Positions 34,731 to 43,844 of a DNA stretch of 64,000 nt are shown here, one piece after another. Each line of letters begins with the position of its first letter. The stretch's first letter is position 1. The DNA is from Rhodococcus sp. IEGM 1379 (lineage in GTDB: Bacteria; Actinomycetota; Actinomycetes; Mycobacteriales; Mycobacteriaceae). The notes under the pieces are model-generated. The model worked only from the letters and a program-made list of their open reading frames with translations. It was not told the DNA's origin and did not search any database. The DNA is taken from assembly GCF_030056815.1 (NCBI RefSeq), contig NZ_JASHKR010000011.1, positions 61,866 through 125,865 of the forward strand. Direction: 5' to 3'. Made by a program: the position numbers and the translations under genes.

Positions 34731-35228
34731 GTGGAGAAATCGACGCGGGAAGCGCTTCTGGACGCCGGACTCGAACTGCTCGGGCGGGTGGGGTTCCGGG
34801 GCTGGTCGATGCGGGGTGTGGAGGACGAAGCCGGTGTGCCCCACGGCAGCGCACGGCACTATTTCGCGAACCAACAAGGACTGGTTCTGGAGATGGTGCG
34901 TCATTTGCTCGACGGCGACCTGCCTCGCCCAGGTGAAACGCCGCGTCAGCAGATCGCGAGATGGCTAGGTCCGGAATCGACACGAACCCAGGCCCGCTAC
35001 GAACTGATCATCGCGTCCTTCCATGACGCCGCCCTCGCAGCGGAACTGGTGCTCGGCCGGGATCGATTCGTTGCCGTGCTAATCGAACTTGGCATGCCGT
35101 CCGTCGACGCCACCGAATTGGTTGCGGCGCTGGACGGACTCGCACTGGACGCTCTGCTGCGGCGCCGGGTGCCGGAGACGGTGGATCCAGAACGGATCAT
35201 TGATCGGTTCCGGCCACCAATGCGCTGA
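34731..35228 (+). CDS. TetR-family regulator
   Basis: 165 residues from GTG 34731; there is little room for a leader, so translation may be leaderless. The helix-turn-helix (TREALLDAGLELLGRVGFRG, VEDEAGVPHGSARHYFANQQGLVLEM) is canonical. The short ligand domain contains YELIIASFHDAALAAELVLGRD. It probably represses the divergent 35-residue membrane peptide and itself through the twin TTCTCC palindromes. Confidence 0.85.
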   Translation: MEKSTREALLDAGLELLGRVGFRGWSMRGVEDEAGVPHGSARHYFANQQGLVLEMVRHLLDGDLPRPGETPRQQIARWLGPESTRTQARYELIIASFHDAALAAELVLGRDRFVAVLIELGMPSVDATELVAALDGLALDALLRRRVPETVDPERIIDRFRPPMR

Positions 35229-35586
35229 GCGTCCGGCTCCAGTGGGGCCCGCATGGCGTGAGAACCGACTCGACGCGACTGTGTGGGAGGCCTTTCAGGC
35301 CGAACCCAGCGTCGAACTGTCGACGACAGGTGGCAACGTCCATACCCACAACACTTAGCGCCCCGGCGTCATCCTTCAGTGATTCCCGATCTGACGGCTG
35401 AACCAATCGAGTCCTGAGATTGATCGGATGTTCCCTAAGGTTGGTGGTGTCCAGAGTGGACGCTCTGGATGCCCAGCGCGGTGGGGTGTAGCTGATCGGG
35501 TTTTGTTGCTGTCGTAGCTCGATAGGACTGGCTGCCTCACCGTTCTGGACGCTCCGGTCGCTGATTGATCCTTCTATGGGCTGGTG
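35229..35586. other. Gap including the downstream end of an IS110
   Basis: About 360 bp. No gene. CCAGAG at 35451-35456 pairs with CTCTGG at 35463-35468, a small hairpin probably within the non-coding end of the adjacent IS110 element. Confidence 0.45.
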
Positions 35587-36633
35587 TCAAGTCATGATGG
35601 CTCCGAGTTGACGGAAGAGTTGGCGGGCGATGTATCGCTTGAGGCTTCTGCGGATCTCGCGTGGAGTGCGGCCTTCCTTGGTTCTCCGTTCGATGTAGGC
35701 GCGGGTGGAGAGGTCGCAGGTCATACGGGTTCTGGCGATGACGTCGATGGCGCGGTTGAGTTGGCGGTCGCCGCGACGGCTGAGACGATGCCGGATCGTG
35801 TTGCCGCTGGAGGCTTCCAACGGTGCAACACCGGCCATGTTGGCGAAAGCTGCCTCGGAACGAATCCTGCCGGGGTGTGAGTACGCGGTCAGGATGATCG
35901 CCCCGGTGACGGGGCCGACGCCGAGAGTGTTCTGCAGCCCGGGCGCGAGCAGTTCAACGTGATGGGTGAGAGCTGCTTCGTTCGCTTTCAGCTGTTCCAT
36001 GGCGGACAGGGCGCTGTCGGCGAGCCTTCGGGCCTCGCCACGAATTGTCGCGGTTGCGTCGTCATCTGTCGGTCGCGGGCGCCATTGGTTGATCTGGCGT
36101 GTCGTGGTGATCGTGAGCGCCTTGCGGCTATCGATGCCGAGGTCAAAGCTGCGCAGTAACGCCAACAGGGTGTTTTTGTCGGCGGTGCGCCGGCTATCGA
36201 GTGCTTGCCTGGCGACCAACAGGACACGCAGCGCGGACCGCGCACCATCAGCACGTGGCTGCGCCAGTTCCGTCAGTGGTGACGCGATCGCGGTTCGAGC
36301 GGCAGCGATGGCATCGAGTTCGTCGGATTTTCCTCGAGTGCGTCGTTCGTTTCGCCGGGGCGGTTTGACCTCACGGACGTCGATGCCCTCGTGGGCAAGG
36401 CGTCGTGTGAGCGTCGCCCCGTAGGAACCAGTGCCTTCGACGGCGGCCAAGACAGAGCCTCCCGCGTGGCACTGGACCCAGCTGATCGCCCGACTCATCC
36501 CACCTGGCGTGGTGGGGAAGGTTCCGCTCACCATGAGACGCCCGGTCGCGGCCTCCAAGATTGCGTAGGTGTGTGTTCTGGCGTGGGTATCCACGCCGAT
36601 GACATGGTCGTATTCGTCTGCCACGATGCTCAC
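35587..36633 (-). CDS. IS110-family transposase (DEDD recombinase)
   Basis: 348 residues from GTG 36633, preceded by AAAGGAG; an upstream ATG at 36672 is possible. DEDD motifs: VIGVDTHARTHTYAILE, AVEGTGSYG and GKSDELDAIAAAR. C-terminal domain: GVGPVTGAIILTAYS, MAGVAPLEASSGNTIRHRLS with the conserved Ser, and GDRQLNRAIDVIARTRM. Frame intact. It lies head-to-head with the decayed IS110 copy starting at 36991, repeating the arrangement seen at 17.5-20.1 kb. Confidence 0.9.
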   Translation of the reverse strand: MSIVADEYDHVIGVDTHARTHTYAILEAATGRLMVSGTFPTTPGGMSRAISWVQCHAGGSVLAAVEGTGSYGATLTRRLAHEGIDVREVKPPRRNERRTRGKSDELDAIAAARTAIASPLTELAQPRADGARSALRVLLVARQALDSRRTADKNTLLALLRSFDLGIDSRKALTITTTRQINQWRPRPTDDDATATIRGEARRLADSALSAMEQLKANEAALTHHVELLAPGLQNTLGVGPVTGAIILTAYSHPGRIRSEAAFANMAGVAPLEASSGNTIRHRLSRRGDRQLNRAIDVIARTRMTCDLSTRAYIERRTKEGRTPREIRRSLKRYIARQLFRQLGAIMT

Positions 36634-36990
36634 CGTGACTTCTCCTTTCACCAGGGAATGCCGTGTCGGCATCGGCCTGGGAAGGAACGTTTCGAGGCAG
36701 CTCTCTAACGAGTCACGAGATCCACGATAGTGATGCTCGGACGACCTTCTATCAAACCATCGGAACGGGCAGGCCCGATGCCGCCCTGCCGAATGGACAT
36801 ATCAATCACAAGCCACCGTTATCGCGGGGCAGAGAGTTGCGGAGTCACACCCAGCAGGGCCGTCACCAGCCTGCCAGCCAATCACAGACCAGCCACAACC
36901 ATTAGAGAGAGCTGATGCGAACGGTCGCTGTTTAGGGATCTGGTGACGGAGACGTCCACGGGCCCCACCTGCAACGACAGGAGTGAGTTG
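36634..36990. other. Non-coding segment between two divergent IS110 genes
   Basis: About 360 bp without a gene. It should contain the upstream ends of both IS110 elements, possibly including bridge-RNA genes. Element ends not determined. Confidence 0.45.
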
Positions 36991-38215
36991 ATGAATGATC
37001 ACCTCACCGTGTGGATCGGGATCGATGTCGGGAAGGCCTCGCACCACGCATGCGCGATCGACGACACCGGAAAGGCCCTCTGGAGCCAGAAAGTGCGCAA
37101 CGACCAACACACGATCGAAGCACTGATCGACCGAGCCGCCCACACCCGCGCGCCGATCCGGTGGGCGATCGATCTGACCAGCCCACTCGCCTCGCTGCTG
37201 ATCACCCTGCTGCTCAGTACCGGACAACCGGTGACCTACGTACCCGGGCGCACCGTCAACACCATGACCCGCAGCTTCCGAGGGGAAGGAAAGACCGACG
37301 CCAAAGACGCCCGCGTGATCGCCGAAACCGCCCGGCTCAGACAAGACCTGAACCAGGTCACCATGCCGAACGAGCTGGTGGTCGGCCTCACGCAGCTGAC
37401 CGCTTACCGCGCCGACCTGGGCCAAGAATGGGTCCGCGGTATCAATCGGCTTCGCGCTCTGCTGGGCTCGATCTTCCCCACCCTCGAAGCCGCGTTCGAC
37501 TACACCAACCGGACCTCGCTGATCCTGCTGACCGGAATGTGCACCCCCCAGCGAGATCCGCGACGCCGGAATCAAGGGCATCACAGCACATCTGACCGCT
37601 CATCAAGCGTGGGCGGCGGGAATCGAGCGCACCGCACGCACCGCCCTCGCGGCCGCCGACCAACAACACATCGCCGTCCCCGGGGAAACCGACACCGCTG
37701 ACCTGGTCAAACGGATCGCCCGCAAACTCCTCGTCCTCGACCGGGAGATCTCCTCGTCCTCGACCGGGAGATCAAGGACACCGACAAGGTCATCACCGCC
37801 CGGTTCCGGAACCACCCCTGGTCGAAGATCATCGAATCGCTGCCCGGCATGGGGCCATCGCTCGGCGCCGAATTCGTAGTCGCGACCGGCAGCGATCTGA
37901 CATCCTTCGCTTCTGCCGGCCGATTGGCGTCCTACGCCGGTCTGGTGCCGGTACCTCACGATTCCGGAGAAATCAGCGGCAACCTGCACCGGCCCAAACG
38001 CTACAATCGCCGCCTGCGCAGAGTCTTCTTCATGAGCGCGATGTGCAGTCTGCGTGTCAAAGAAGGGCCCTCGCGAAGGTTCTACGACCGCAAACGCGGT
38101 GAACGGCTCGTTCACACCCAAGCTCTCCTCGCACTCGCCCGACGCCTCGTCGATGTCCTGTGGGCACTGCTGCGAGACGGCCGCGAATTCACCCTCCACG
38201 CACCCTCACCGCAGC
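36991..38215 (+). pseudogene. IS110-family transposase with two frame lesions
   Basis: From ATG 36991 (AGGAGTGAG upstream) the DEDD part is normal: WIGIDVGKASHHACAID, RWAIDLTSP and GKTDAKDARVIAETA. After GMCTP a run of six C residues at about 37547-37552 has one base too many. The reading then continues in another frame (GITAHLTAHQAWAAGIERTA). A 23-bp tandem duplication at 37727-37772 shifts it back to the original frame, which gives GAEFVVATGSDLTSFASAG, YAGLVPVPHDSG and the family end. Together the two lesions add 24 bases, but the stretch between them is out of frame, so a full-length enzyme cannot be made. The 3' limit is approximate. Confidence 0.85.
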
Positions 38216-38330
38216 TTGACACCATCATTGAGAGTCCTATCGAAACCACCGTGTCCATCAACCGATGGTTTGTCGACACGGTCGGCCGAGACCCGTTGCC
38301 TACAGGGCTGCGACTCAATAATTCGGCCGA

Positions 38331-39212
38331 TCAGCGGAGAAGGAACTCGGATGCGATGCGCTCGAATGCCTCCTGGGCTTCGATCATCACCCAGTGTCCG
38401 CAGTTCGGGAATATGTGCAACTCGGCATTGGGGATGTATCTCATCGGGATCATCGCCATATCGGGTGGACATTGTCGGTCGTCCCGACCCCAGGTCAGCA
38501 GCGTCGGGCATTTCACCTTGTGCAGCATCGACCAGTGCGGTGGCAGATCTGAGTTTGTCATGGAATGTTGCCGCTCCTCGATGGCTTTGGAGCCGTACAT
38601 CGCAGACAGTGATTCGTGTGATTCCGGATCGCTGGCGGATTCCCAGCGTTCGTGTATCCGCTCTTCAGTGATTTCTGCGGGATCGTAGACCATGCAGTTG
38701 AGCCAGCGAACCAGTTTTTCACGGCTAGGGCCGTCCGCAAACTCTTGCAACAGTCGAGTGCCCTCACTTGGGTTCTGGCTGAAGATGTTTGACCCGACCC
38801 CGCCGATGGTAACGAGCTTGGTAACAAGATGCGGATGCGTCATGGCCACATTTGCGCCGACGATGCCGCCCATGGAATTTCCGATAATTGCGGCCGATTC
38901 GATATTCAGGGCCTTCATGAAACGGACTACCGATGCGGCTGCTGTCATCATGGGCTGCCCGTCGACAGGGTCACTGATGCCGAATCCGGGGAACTCGAGG
39001 ATGTAGCAGTGGAAGTGTTCCGCAAACGCTTCCAAGTTTCCTCGGTAGTTACGCCACCCGCTGACCCCGATGCCGGAGCCGTGCAGCAGGAGGAGGGGCG
39101 GTCCTTCGCCGGCCTCGTGGTAACGCAGCACACCCTTGTCCGTAATAACTTCTCTCTTGGTGCTCTCATACACCGTATTCACCGAGAGATCACCGGAAGT
39201 CGATTCACCCAT
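38331..39212 (-). CDS. Alpha/beta-hydrolase, C-C bond hydrolase-like
   Basis: 293 residues from ATG 39212 (AGGAG nine bases upstream; a longer frame to 39332 is less likely). Oxyanion motif LLLLHGSGIG, nucleophile elbow IGNSMGG, acid in WGRDDRQCPP and catalytic His in NCGHWVMIE give a complete Ser-Asp-His triad. Length and motifs resemble meta-cleavage product hydrolases of aromatic or steroid degradation (BphD/HsaD/MhpC type), but no dioxygenase is nearby, so the substrate is open. The divergent MarR gene at 39568 and a palindrome between suggest substrate-responsive control. Confidence 0.85.
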   Translation of the reverse strand: MGESTSGDLSVNTVYESTKREVITDKGVLRYHEAGEGPPLLLLHGSGIGVSGWRNYRGNLEAFAEHFHCYILEFPGFGISDPVDGQPMMTAAASVVRFMKALNIESAAIIGNSMGGIVGANVAMTHPHLVTKLVTIGGVGSNIFSQNPSEGTRLLQEFADGPSREKLVRWLNCMVYDPAEITEERIHERWESASDPESHESLSAMYGSKAIEERQHSMTNSDLPPHWSMLHKVKCPTLLTWGRDDRQCPPDMAMIPMRYIPNAELHIFPNCGHWVMIEAQEAFERIASEFLLR

Positions 39213-39401
39213 CTCGAAACTCCTATCCCACAACAGTTTCAGATCATCGGATGCCGTATGCACCCGAGATTGCTCGATACCGCGGAACACTGATTCGTCA
39301 CCGAGCGGCTCCGTCGAGCCTGCTTTCTCCATGCCTCAGCATCGTCAACGCCTGAAAGATAACAGTATTCTGTCATCTAGTCGATACCGTTGATATAGCA
39401 A

Positions 39402-39415
39402 CAATAGATCTATTG
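39402..39415. promoter_or_regulatory. Perfect 14-bp palindrome between hydrolase and MarR genes
   Basis: CAATAGATCTATTG is its own reverse complement. It lies in the 355-bp region separating the hydrolase and the MarR gene, which otherwise contains no gene. MarR proteins typically bind AT-rich palindromes of this size, so this is the likely operator. Confidence 0.65.
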
Positions 39416-39567
39416 GCAGGAGACACGCGTGATGCCGATCTGAGCTTCATCGAAAGGTTCGCGTCGGATTGTCCGAGGAAGTCACGCCGGAACTGGCCCC
39501 CGCGGCATAAGGGAGCCCTAAGGCAGTATGCTGCGAAGACAGAGAACCCATACAAGAAGGAGGGGCA

Positions 39568-40023
39568 GTGGCGGAGAACGACGGCATCAGTCACCTGTCC
39601 GAGGTCCTTGAGGACCGAATCGGCACACATGTAAGGCAAATAGCGCGGCTGCTCATTGACGCCAAGGCTGCGGCGCTCCAACCGCTCGGCATCACCGTGC
39701 CGCAGTACTCCACGCTCCTGTCGGTCAAACACCTCGAGCCAAGCTCGGCGGCGCAGCTTTCGCGAACCGGTTTGGGCACACCACAATCGATTGCGACCAT
39801 GCTGTCCACCCTCGAGGGTAAAGGTCTCATCAATCGCCAAGCTTCTCCCATACACCAAAAACTCGTTGAGGTACGGCTGACTCTTCTTGGAGTCAGGACC
39901 GTCGACGAGGCGGACGAGTTGGCTGCGGGCATCGAGGACGATCTGCGAAAAGCTATCGGCGAGGAACTTTTCGGTAGCATCATCACGATCGAGCAGGTCG
40001 CCAAGGAGCTCTTCCAGAAGTAA
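39568..40023 (+). CDS. MarR-family regulator
   Basis: 151 residues from GTG 39568 (AAGGAGGGGC upstream, a very strong site). The winged helix reads VPQYSTLLSVKHLEPSSAAQLSRTGLGTPQ, MLSTLEGKGLINRQ, followed by the wing and the long C-terminal dimerisation helix (GIEDDLRKAIGEELFGSI). Probably controls the divergent hydrolase in response to an aromatic or fatty ligand. Confidence 0.85.
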   Translation: MAENDGISHLSEVLEDRIGTHVRQIARLLIDAKAAALQPLGITVPQYSTLLSVKHLEPSSAAQLSRTGLGTPQSIATMLSTLEGKGLINRQASPIHQKLVEVRLTLLGVRTVDEADELAAGIEDDLRKAIGEELFGSIITIEQVAKELFQK

Positions 40024-40226
40024 TGAGAAGCTAGCGGTCGAACCTCCTTTTTCGCACTCCGGCAGCGTCACGTTGCAGTGCGGGGGAGGGTGGACGTCGA
40101 TGCCGCTTGGGTTACGGCCGACCCAGGGTTTCGAGTATCGAGCTCGCAGGCGGTCGTACACCTTTCGAAATGCCAGATCGGTCCCGCTGACGCAAATATT
40201 CCGGAAGTTGTTGGACACGAATGTGT

Positions 40227-40601
40227 TTAACACGTCCACGGAGGCGTTACGGTTCCGCCGTCGGCAGTGACTGCGGTCAAGCCCACCGATGTCGTCACCC
40301 ACAGCGAGGCAGCGCTGTCACCCGGATTGTCGAGCTGGACCGTCGCCGACTCCGGAACCAACACAACATCTCCGACAGAGAGTTCGGTTCGCTGGCCATC
40401 CAAAGTGATCGCGGGCGAACCCTGGAGCACGAGAAAGACCTCCTCATGCGAGACCGTGTGCGGCGCTCCCTCAGTACCGGACTCCAGTTCCGTGCGCCAG
40501 GCGCACAGCTGTCGACTACCGCGAGAGGGCGCTACATAGGAGTGAAATTGTGCGCCGTGCATTTGGTGGGTGTAGTGGTCCCCGCTTTTTCGGATCGGCA
40601 T
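40227..40601 (-). CDS. Cupin-domain protein
   Basis: 124 residues. The two cupin motifs are recognisable as HTVSHEEVFLVLQGSPAITLDG and GDVVLVPESATVQLDNPGD, though the His/Glu metal ligands are only partly conserved (HTVSHEE). Single-domain cupins of this kind are small sensors, isomerases or oxygenases. The gene is divergent from a MarR gene with an inverted repeat between, so it is probably its regulated target. Confidence 0.8.
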   Translation of the reverse strand: MPIRKSGDHYTHQMHGAQFHSYVAPSRGSRQLCAWRTELESGTEGAPHTVSHEEVFLVLQGSPAITLDGQRTELSVGDVVLVPESATVQLDNPGDSAASLWVTTSVGLTAVTADGGTVTPPWTC

Positions 40602-40616
40602 GTCGACTTCCTTTCG

Positions 40617-40651
40617 TCAGTTTAACTGTCTTCATTGGACAGGTAGACTGA
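40617..40651. promoter_or_regulatory. Inverted repeat between cupin and MarR genes
   Basis: TCAGTTTAACTGTC (40617-40630) and GACAGGTAGACTGA (40638-40651) are inverted copies differing at two positions. They occupy almost the whole 54-bp divergent region. A likely operator of the MarR protein. Confidence 0.7.
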
Positions 40652-40655
40652 CGAC

Positions 40656-41105
40656 ATGTCAAGGGACGAACCACGCGCCGATCTGCTGATGTTGCTGATG
40701 CGCAGCGCATCTGCTCTGGCCGAGCAGATCAACGCTGCCGTCGTCGCGAAGGGGCATCCGACGCTACGTCCGGCGCATGGTCTGGTCTTTCAGCGAGTCG
40801 CCGGTAATGGGGCCACGGTCAGCGAAATCGCCGCTTACCTGGGCATCACGAAACAATCCGCGGCGGTGATCGTCGACGAGTTGGTGACCTCCGGGTACGT
40901 GAACAAGGAGCCGCACCCGCACGACCGCCGTTCGCAGCTCGTACGACTTACCTCCGTGGGTGTCGACGTGACCGAAGCGGCTACCGATGCAGCCCTCTCC
41001 CGATGGAACGCAGCGAGCATGACACTGGGCGCGGATGCGATGGCATCGTTGGTACTCGCACTCCAGGAGATCGGGAGAGACGGCACACCACGCTCTGTCT
41101 GGTGA
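40656..41105 (+). CDS. MarR-family regulator
   Basis: 149 residues. The winged helix (LRPAHGLVFQRVAGNGATVS, IAAYLGITKQSAAVIVDELVTSGYV) and the wing DRRSQLVRLTSVG are canonical. ATG 40656 is very close to the inverted repeat. It is divergent from the cupin gene, which is the most likely target. A 12-bp-stem terminator follows the stop. Confidence 0.88.
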   Translation: MSRDEPRADLLMLLMRSASALAEQINAAVVAKGHPTLRPAHGLVFQRVAGNGATVSEIAAYLGITKQSAAVIVDELVTSGYVNKEPHPHDRRSQLVRLTSVGVDVTEAATDAALSRWNAASMTLGADAMASLVLALQEIGRDGTPRSVW

Positions 41106-41127
41106 CCTGAATAGGGTTTCCCAGGAT

Positions 41128-41158
41128 GCCCTCGCGCCTTTACCGGAGGCGCGAGGGC
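41128..41158 (+). terminator. 12-bp stem terminator after marR
   Basis: GCCCTCGCGCCT (41128-41139) and AGGCGCGAGGGC (41147-41158) form a perfect stem with a 7-base loop, 22 bp after the MarR stop. Confidence 0.75.
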
Positions 41159-41379
41159 GGCGCATCGATGCGTTAGTGATCGGAAGTGGTGTTGATCTCC
41201 GGCAGTGTTGTCGATTCCGACTATGCCTGGTGGTTTGAAGGCCATGGCCAGCGGCAGATGCTCTCTGCCTAGTGCATTTAGGGGCATTCGAGAGCAAATG
41301 GGGCGGGCAACGAGCGATCGCCACGACTGGCACCGAACCGCCGAAGTTGTGGTCCCGCAACGGAAATAACATCACCGAA
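41159..41379. other. Gap, no gene seen
   Basis: About 220 bp between the terminator and an integrase-like fragment. Nothing recognised. Confidence 0.4.
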
Positions 41380-41944
41380 TCGTGAAGACGGCGCTCATGC
41401 CGAGCAGCTTCGACGCTGCCTCGCCGATGCCTCGCTGCCGCTCGAGGTTCGCATTGTCGGCGCGCTGATCAGGCTCTATGCACTACCCGTCGTTCGCATC
41501 GTCGAACTCACCACCGACCAATTTCACCGCGAGGATTCCGATGTCTATCTGACGATTGGTGAGAATGCTGTCATGGTCCCGCCGTCGCTGGCGGTACTCA
41601 TCGACAAACTGCCCCGAAAATTAACCAGCAATGTTCGGAACAGCACCAGTCGACATCCTGCCTACCTGTTTCCGGGGAGGCCGTCGAGTCGACCTCGCAG
41701 TACCCAAGCCTTATGGCGTCAGTTGAAACAGCACGGGCTACCTACCCTCGCTGCCCGGAACACGGCGATGATCGCGAACGTCAACGATCTCGACGCTGTC
41801 GTGGTCAGCGATCTCTTCGGTGTCGCCGCTAAAACGGCGCATAAGTGGGCTCAGTTCGCGAGTACCAGTTGGGCCGCCTACCTCGCAGCGCAGGACAACA
41901 TCAGGGGTCAAGTTCGGCGCGGAAGCGCCTTTGAGAAGATCTAG
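41380..41944 (+). pseudogene. C-terminal fragment of an integrase-like protein
   Basis: The frame is open from before 41380 and reads LRRCLADASLPLEVRIVGAL, IRLYALPVVRIVELTTDQF, YLFPGRPSSRPRS, LPTLAARNTAMI and HKWAQFASTSWAAYLA. This is the C-terminal half of a tyrosine-recombinase-like family common next to actinobacterial mobile elements, though the catalytic Arg/His/Tyr set is not obvious. No plausible start and no N-terminal core-binding part are present, so it is treated as a remnant. Confidence 0.6.
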
Positions 41945-42178
41945 CCTGGGTATCCCGATTGGCTTGTGCTGGAACCGAATCATCGCGTCTGCATTTAATC
42001 TGGGTGTGCAGTCGTGCAGTTGAAGTGTCACTGAAAGCTTGTTCTCTGGCCGATGATTTTGCCGATTGAGGCGGAGCGAAAAAGGCGTAACACCGAATAG
42101 TTGAACGGCGCGGAGCAGTCGGAGAAGGGTGGTGGGACGGTCCTTGTCACTGACCCGCTTTCGTTCGGGGTGCGCGGC

Positions 42179-42772
42179 CTAGGAAGTCTCGGGGCCGAGT
42201 AGGCGGCTGATCGCGGTGTGGGCCCGTGTGCGTGTGTCGCCGCGCTGGAAGAGTTGGAGATCATGATTGGTCTGCATCACGATTGCGTGGAGTTCGAAGA
42301 CGAGTTGGTCGACATCGGTCTCGGCCGGTAACTCGTGGAGCCGAACGGCTAGCCGCGCTTCGCGCCTCAGCCATTGCTCTCCACGTTCGACGGCCTCCGC
42401 GATTGAGTCCCGAACCGGACCGGGATGCCCGTCCTGTTCACTGGCAGCTGCCAGGAAGATGCATCCACCGTCGAAGTGCGGCAAGTAGTCATCAATCCAC
42501 GCCCGCATCCCTGCGCGCAACCTGGGAAGCCCGTCGGGATGCTCCTGTGCAGCCGAGAAGACGCAGTCGGTATACACGGCACTGGCGGCGGTGATGATCA
42601 GCAATTGCAGGTCTTCTTTGTTGCCAACCATCGATTGAACGGCGCTTTTACTCAGGTGCGATGCCGCTGCCAAACGGCCGATCGTGACGCCATCGAGGCC
42701 ATTGACTGATGCCAATTGCATGGCGGTGCGGATCAAGGTTTGACGTCGAACGTCTTTATCCCGCATCAGCAT
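42179..42772 (-). CDS. TetR-family regulator
   Basis: 197 residues. The helix-turn-helix reads RQTLIRTAMQLASVNGLDGV, IGRLAAASHLSKSAVQSMVGNKEDL. The C-terminal domain resembles the TetR_C group with CIFLAAASEQDGHPGPVRD. A half-site TACGATCG lies at its own start codon and a full palindrome TACGATCGTA 44 bp upstream, consistent with autoregulation and control of the divergent two-gene operon at 42881-43785. Confidence 0.85.
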   Translation of the reverse strand: MLMRDKDVRRQTLIRTAMQLASVNGLDGVTIGRLAAASHLSKSAVQSMVGNKEDLQLLIITAASAVYTDCVFSAAQEHPDGLPRLRAGMRAWIDDYLPHFDGGCIFLAAASEQDGHPGPVRDSIAEAVERGEQWLRREARLAVRLHELPAETDVDQLVFELHAIVMQTNHDLQLFQRGDTRTRAHTAISRLLGPETS

Positions 42773-42815
42773 ACGATCGACTCTATCATCCTATACGCTC
42801 GAACGTAGATTTACG

Positions 42816-42825
42816 TACGATCGTA
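42816..42825. promoter_or_regulatory. TetR operator candidate
   Basis: TACGATCGTA is a perfect palindrome in the divergent region; the half-site TACGATCG recurs at 42772-42779. The pair probably binds the adjacent TetR protein. Confidence 0.6.
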
Positions 42826-42880
42826 TGTGATACTTGCGGCGCGATGCCGCTACTTCCATCCGTCGAGCGAGGAGCTTCAC

Positions 42881-43282
42881 ATGACACAGAAACTGGAATG
42901 GACAGATCTCGCAGAACTTGCCGAGCGCTACAGCGCTGCATGGATTGCGCGGGACGTAGACGGGATCGTTGCCCTGCATACGCCGGAATCACTGTTCGTG
43001 TCCCACGGTCGAACGCAGACGGCTCGCGGACGCGAAGCGCTGCGCACTGCATTCTCCGACGTCTTCGAGATCTATCCGCAATTCGGCGTCGATACTCACC
43101 GATTACTCTTCGGTGACACTCACTGGGTCCTGGACTGGACACTGAGCTTTGAGCCACCCGGTCAGGCTCGTCGGGGATTCAGATGCGTTGACGTCGTGGA
43201 AGTATCCGATGGCCTCGTCGCCCGCAAAGACACCTACGTTGATACCGCTGAGGCGCGGGCGGCGATGTGGTCGGCACAATGA
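42881..43282 (+). CDS. SnoaL-like (NTF2-fold) protein
   Basis: 133 residues from ATG 42881 (GCGAGGAG upstream). The pattern LAERYSAAWIARDVDGIVAL, then GREALRTAFSDVF, WVLDWTLSFEP and GFRCVDVVEVSDGLVARKDTYVDT is that of NTF2-like SnoaL proteins, which act as small isomerases, cyclases or hydrolases or merely bind ligands. Its stop overlaps the start of the DUF3237 gene (ATGA). Confidence 0.85.
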   Translation: MTQKLEWTDLAELAERYSAAWIARDVDGIVALHTPESLFVSHGRTQTARGREALRTAFSDVFEIYPQFGVDTHRLLFGDTHWVLDWTLSFEPPGQARRGFRCVDVVEVSDGLVARKDTYVDTAEARAAMWSAQ

Positions 43283-43785
43283 GCAATGGCAGCATCACCA
43301 ACCCGCCGTCACTGTTGGAGTCTGCTGTGCTCGCCAGCTTGCCGGTAGAGCACGTCGTGGATATGTCGGTCGAACTCGAAGCGCCGCAGGTTTTTCGGAC
43401 TGCTATTGGCACTCGGATGACATACGTGACGAAGGGCGGTCAGTTGCTCGGTCCCCGCTTGCGTGGCGAATTGCTGCCAGGCGGCGGCGATTGGGTATTC
43501 ATCGACAGCAACGGCGTCAGTCACCTTGATGTTCGGGGCACGATCCGCACCGACGACGGCGTGCTCATCCACTACACGGCGGGCGGTGTCTCACGTCTTC
43601 CGCATGGCGGCCGGGCGACACTCGCCGACGGAGGGCGAATACCGTTTGGCGAGAGTTACATTCGCACCACCCCGCGATTCGAGACGTCCGATGATCGGTA
43701 CTCGTGGCTCAGTGCCGGCGTCCACGTCGCAGTCAACGAGCTCTCTGCGGGCAACATCGTGTACCGCATATTCCGGCTTCTCTGA
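43279..43785 (+). CDS. DUF3237-family protein
   Basis: 168 residues from ATG 43279, coupled to the SnoaL gene by a 4-bp overlap. Characteristic features of the small beta-barrel family are GTRMTYVTKGGQLLGPRLRGELLPGGGDW, DVRGTIRTDDGVLIHYTAGGV and RFETSDDRYSWLSAGVHVAV. Biochemical role unknown; partnership with a SnoaL protein and TetR control suggests detoxification or catabolism of a small molecule. Confidence 0.85.
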   Translation: MSNGSITNPPSLLESAVLASLPVEHVVDMSVELEAPQVFRTAIGTRMTYVTKGGQLLGPRLRGELLPGGGDWVFIDSNGVSHLDVRGTIRTDDGVLIHYTAGGVSRLPHGGRATLADGGRIPFGESYIRTTPRFETSDDRYSWLSAGVHVAVNELSAGNIVYRIFRLL

Positions 43786-43844
43786 TTGCTGTGTCGGGGT
43801 GCGCCGTTTTCCGCGATTCACAACAGTGTTATCGAGTTTCTGCC

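Noticed and set aside
41380..41944. Active tyrosine integrase with an attachment site
   Set aside because: No catalytic Arg-His-Tyr set, no N-terminus and no tRNA or direct repeat were found.
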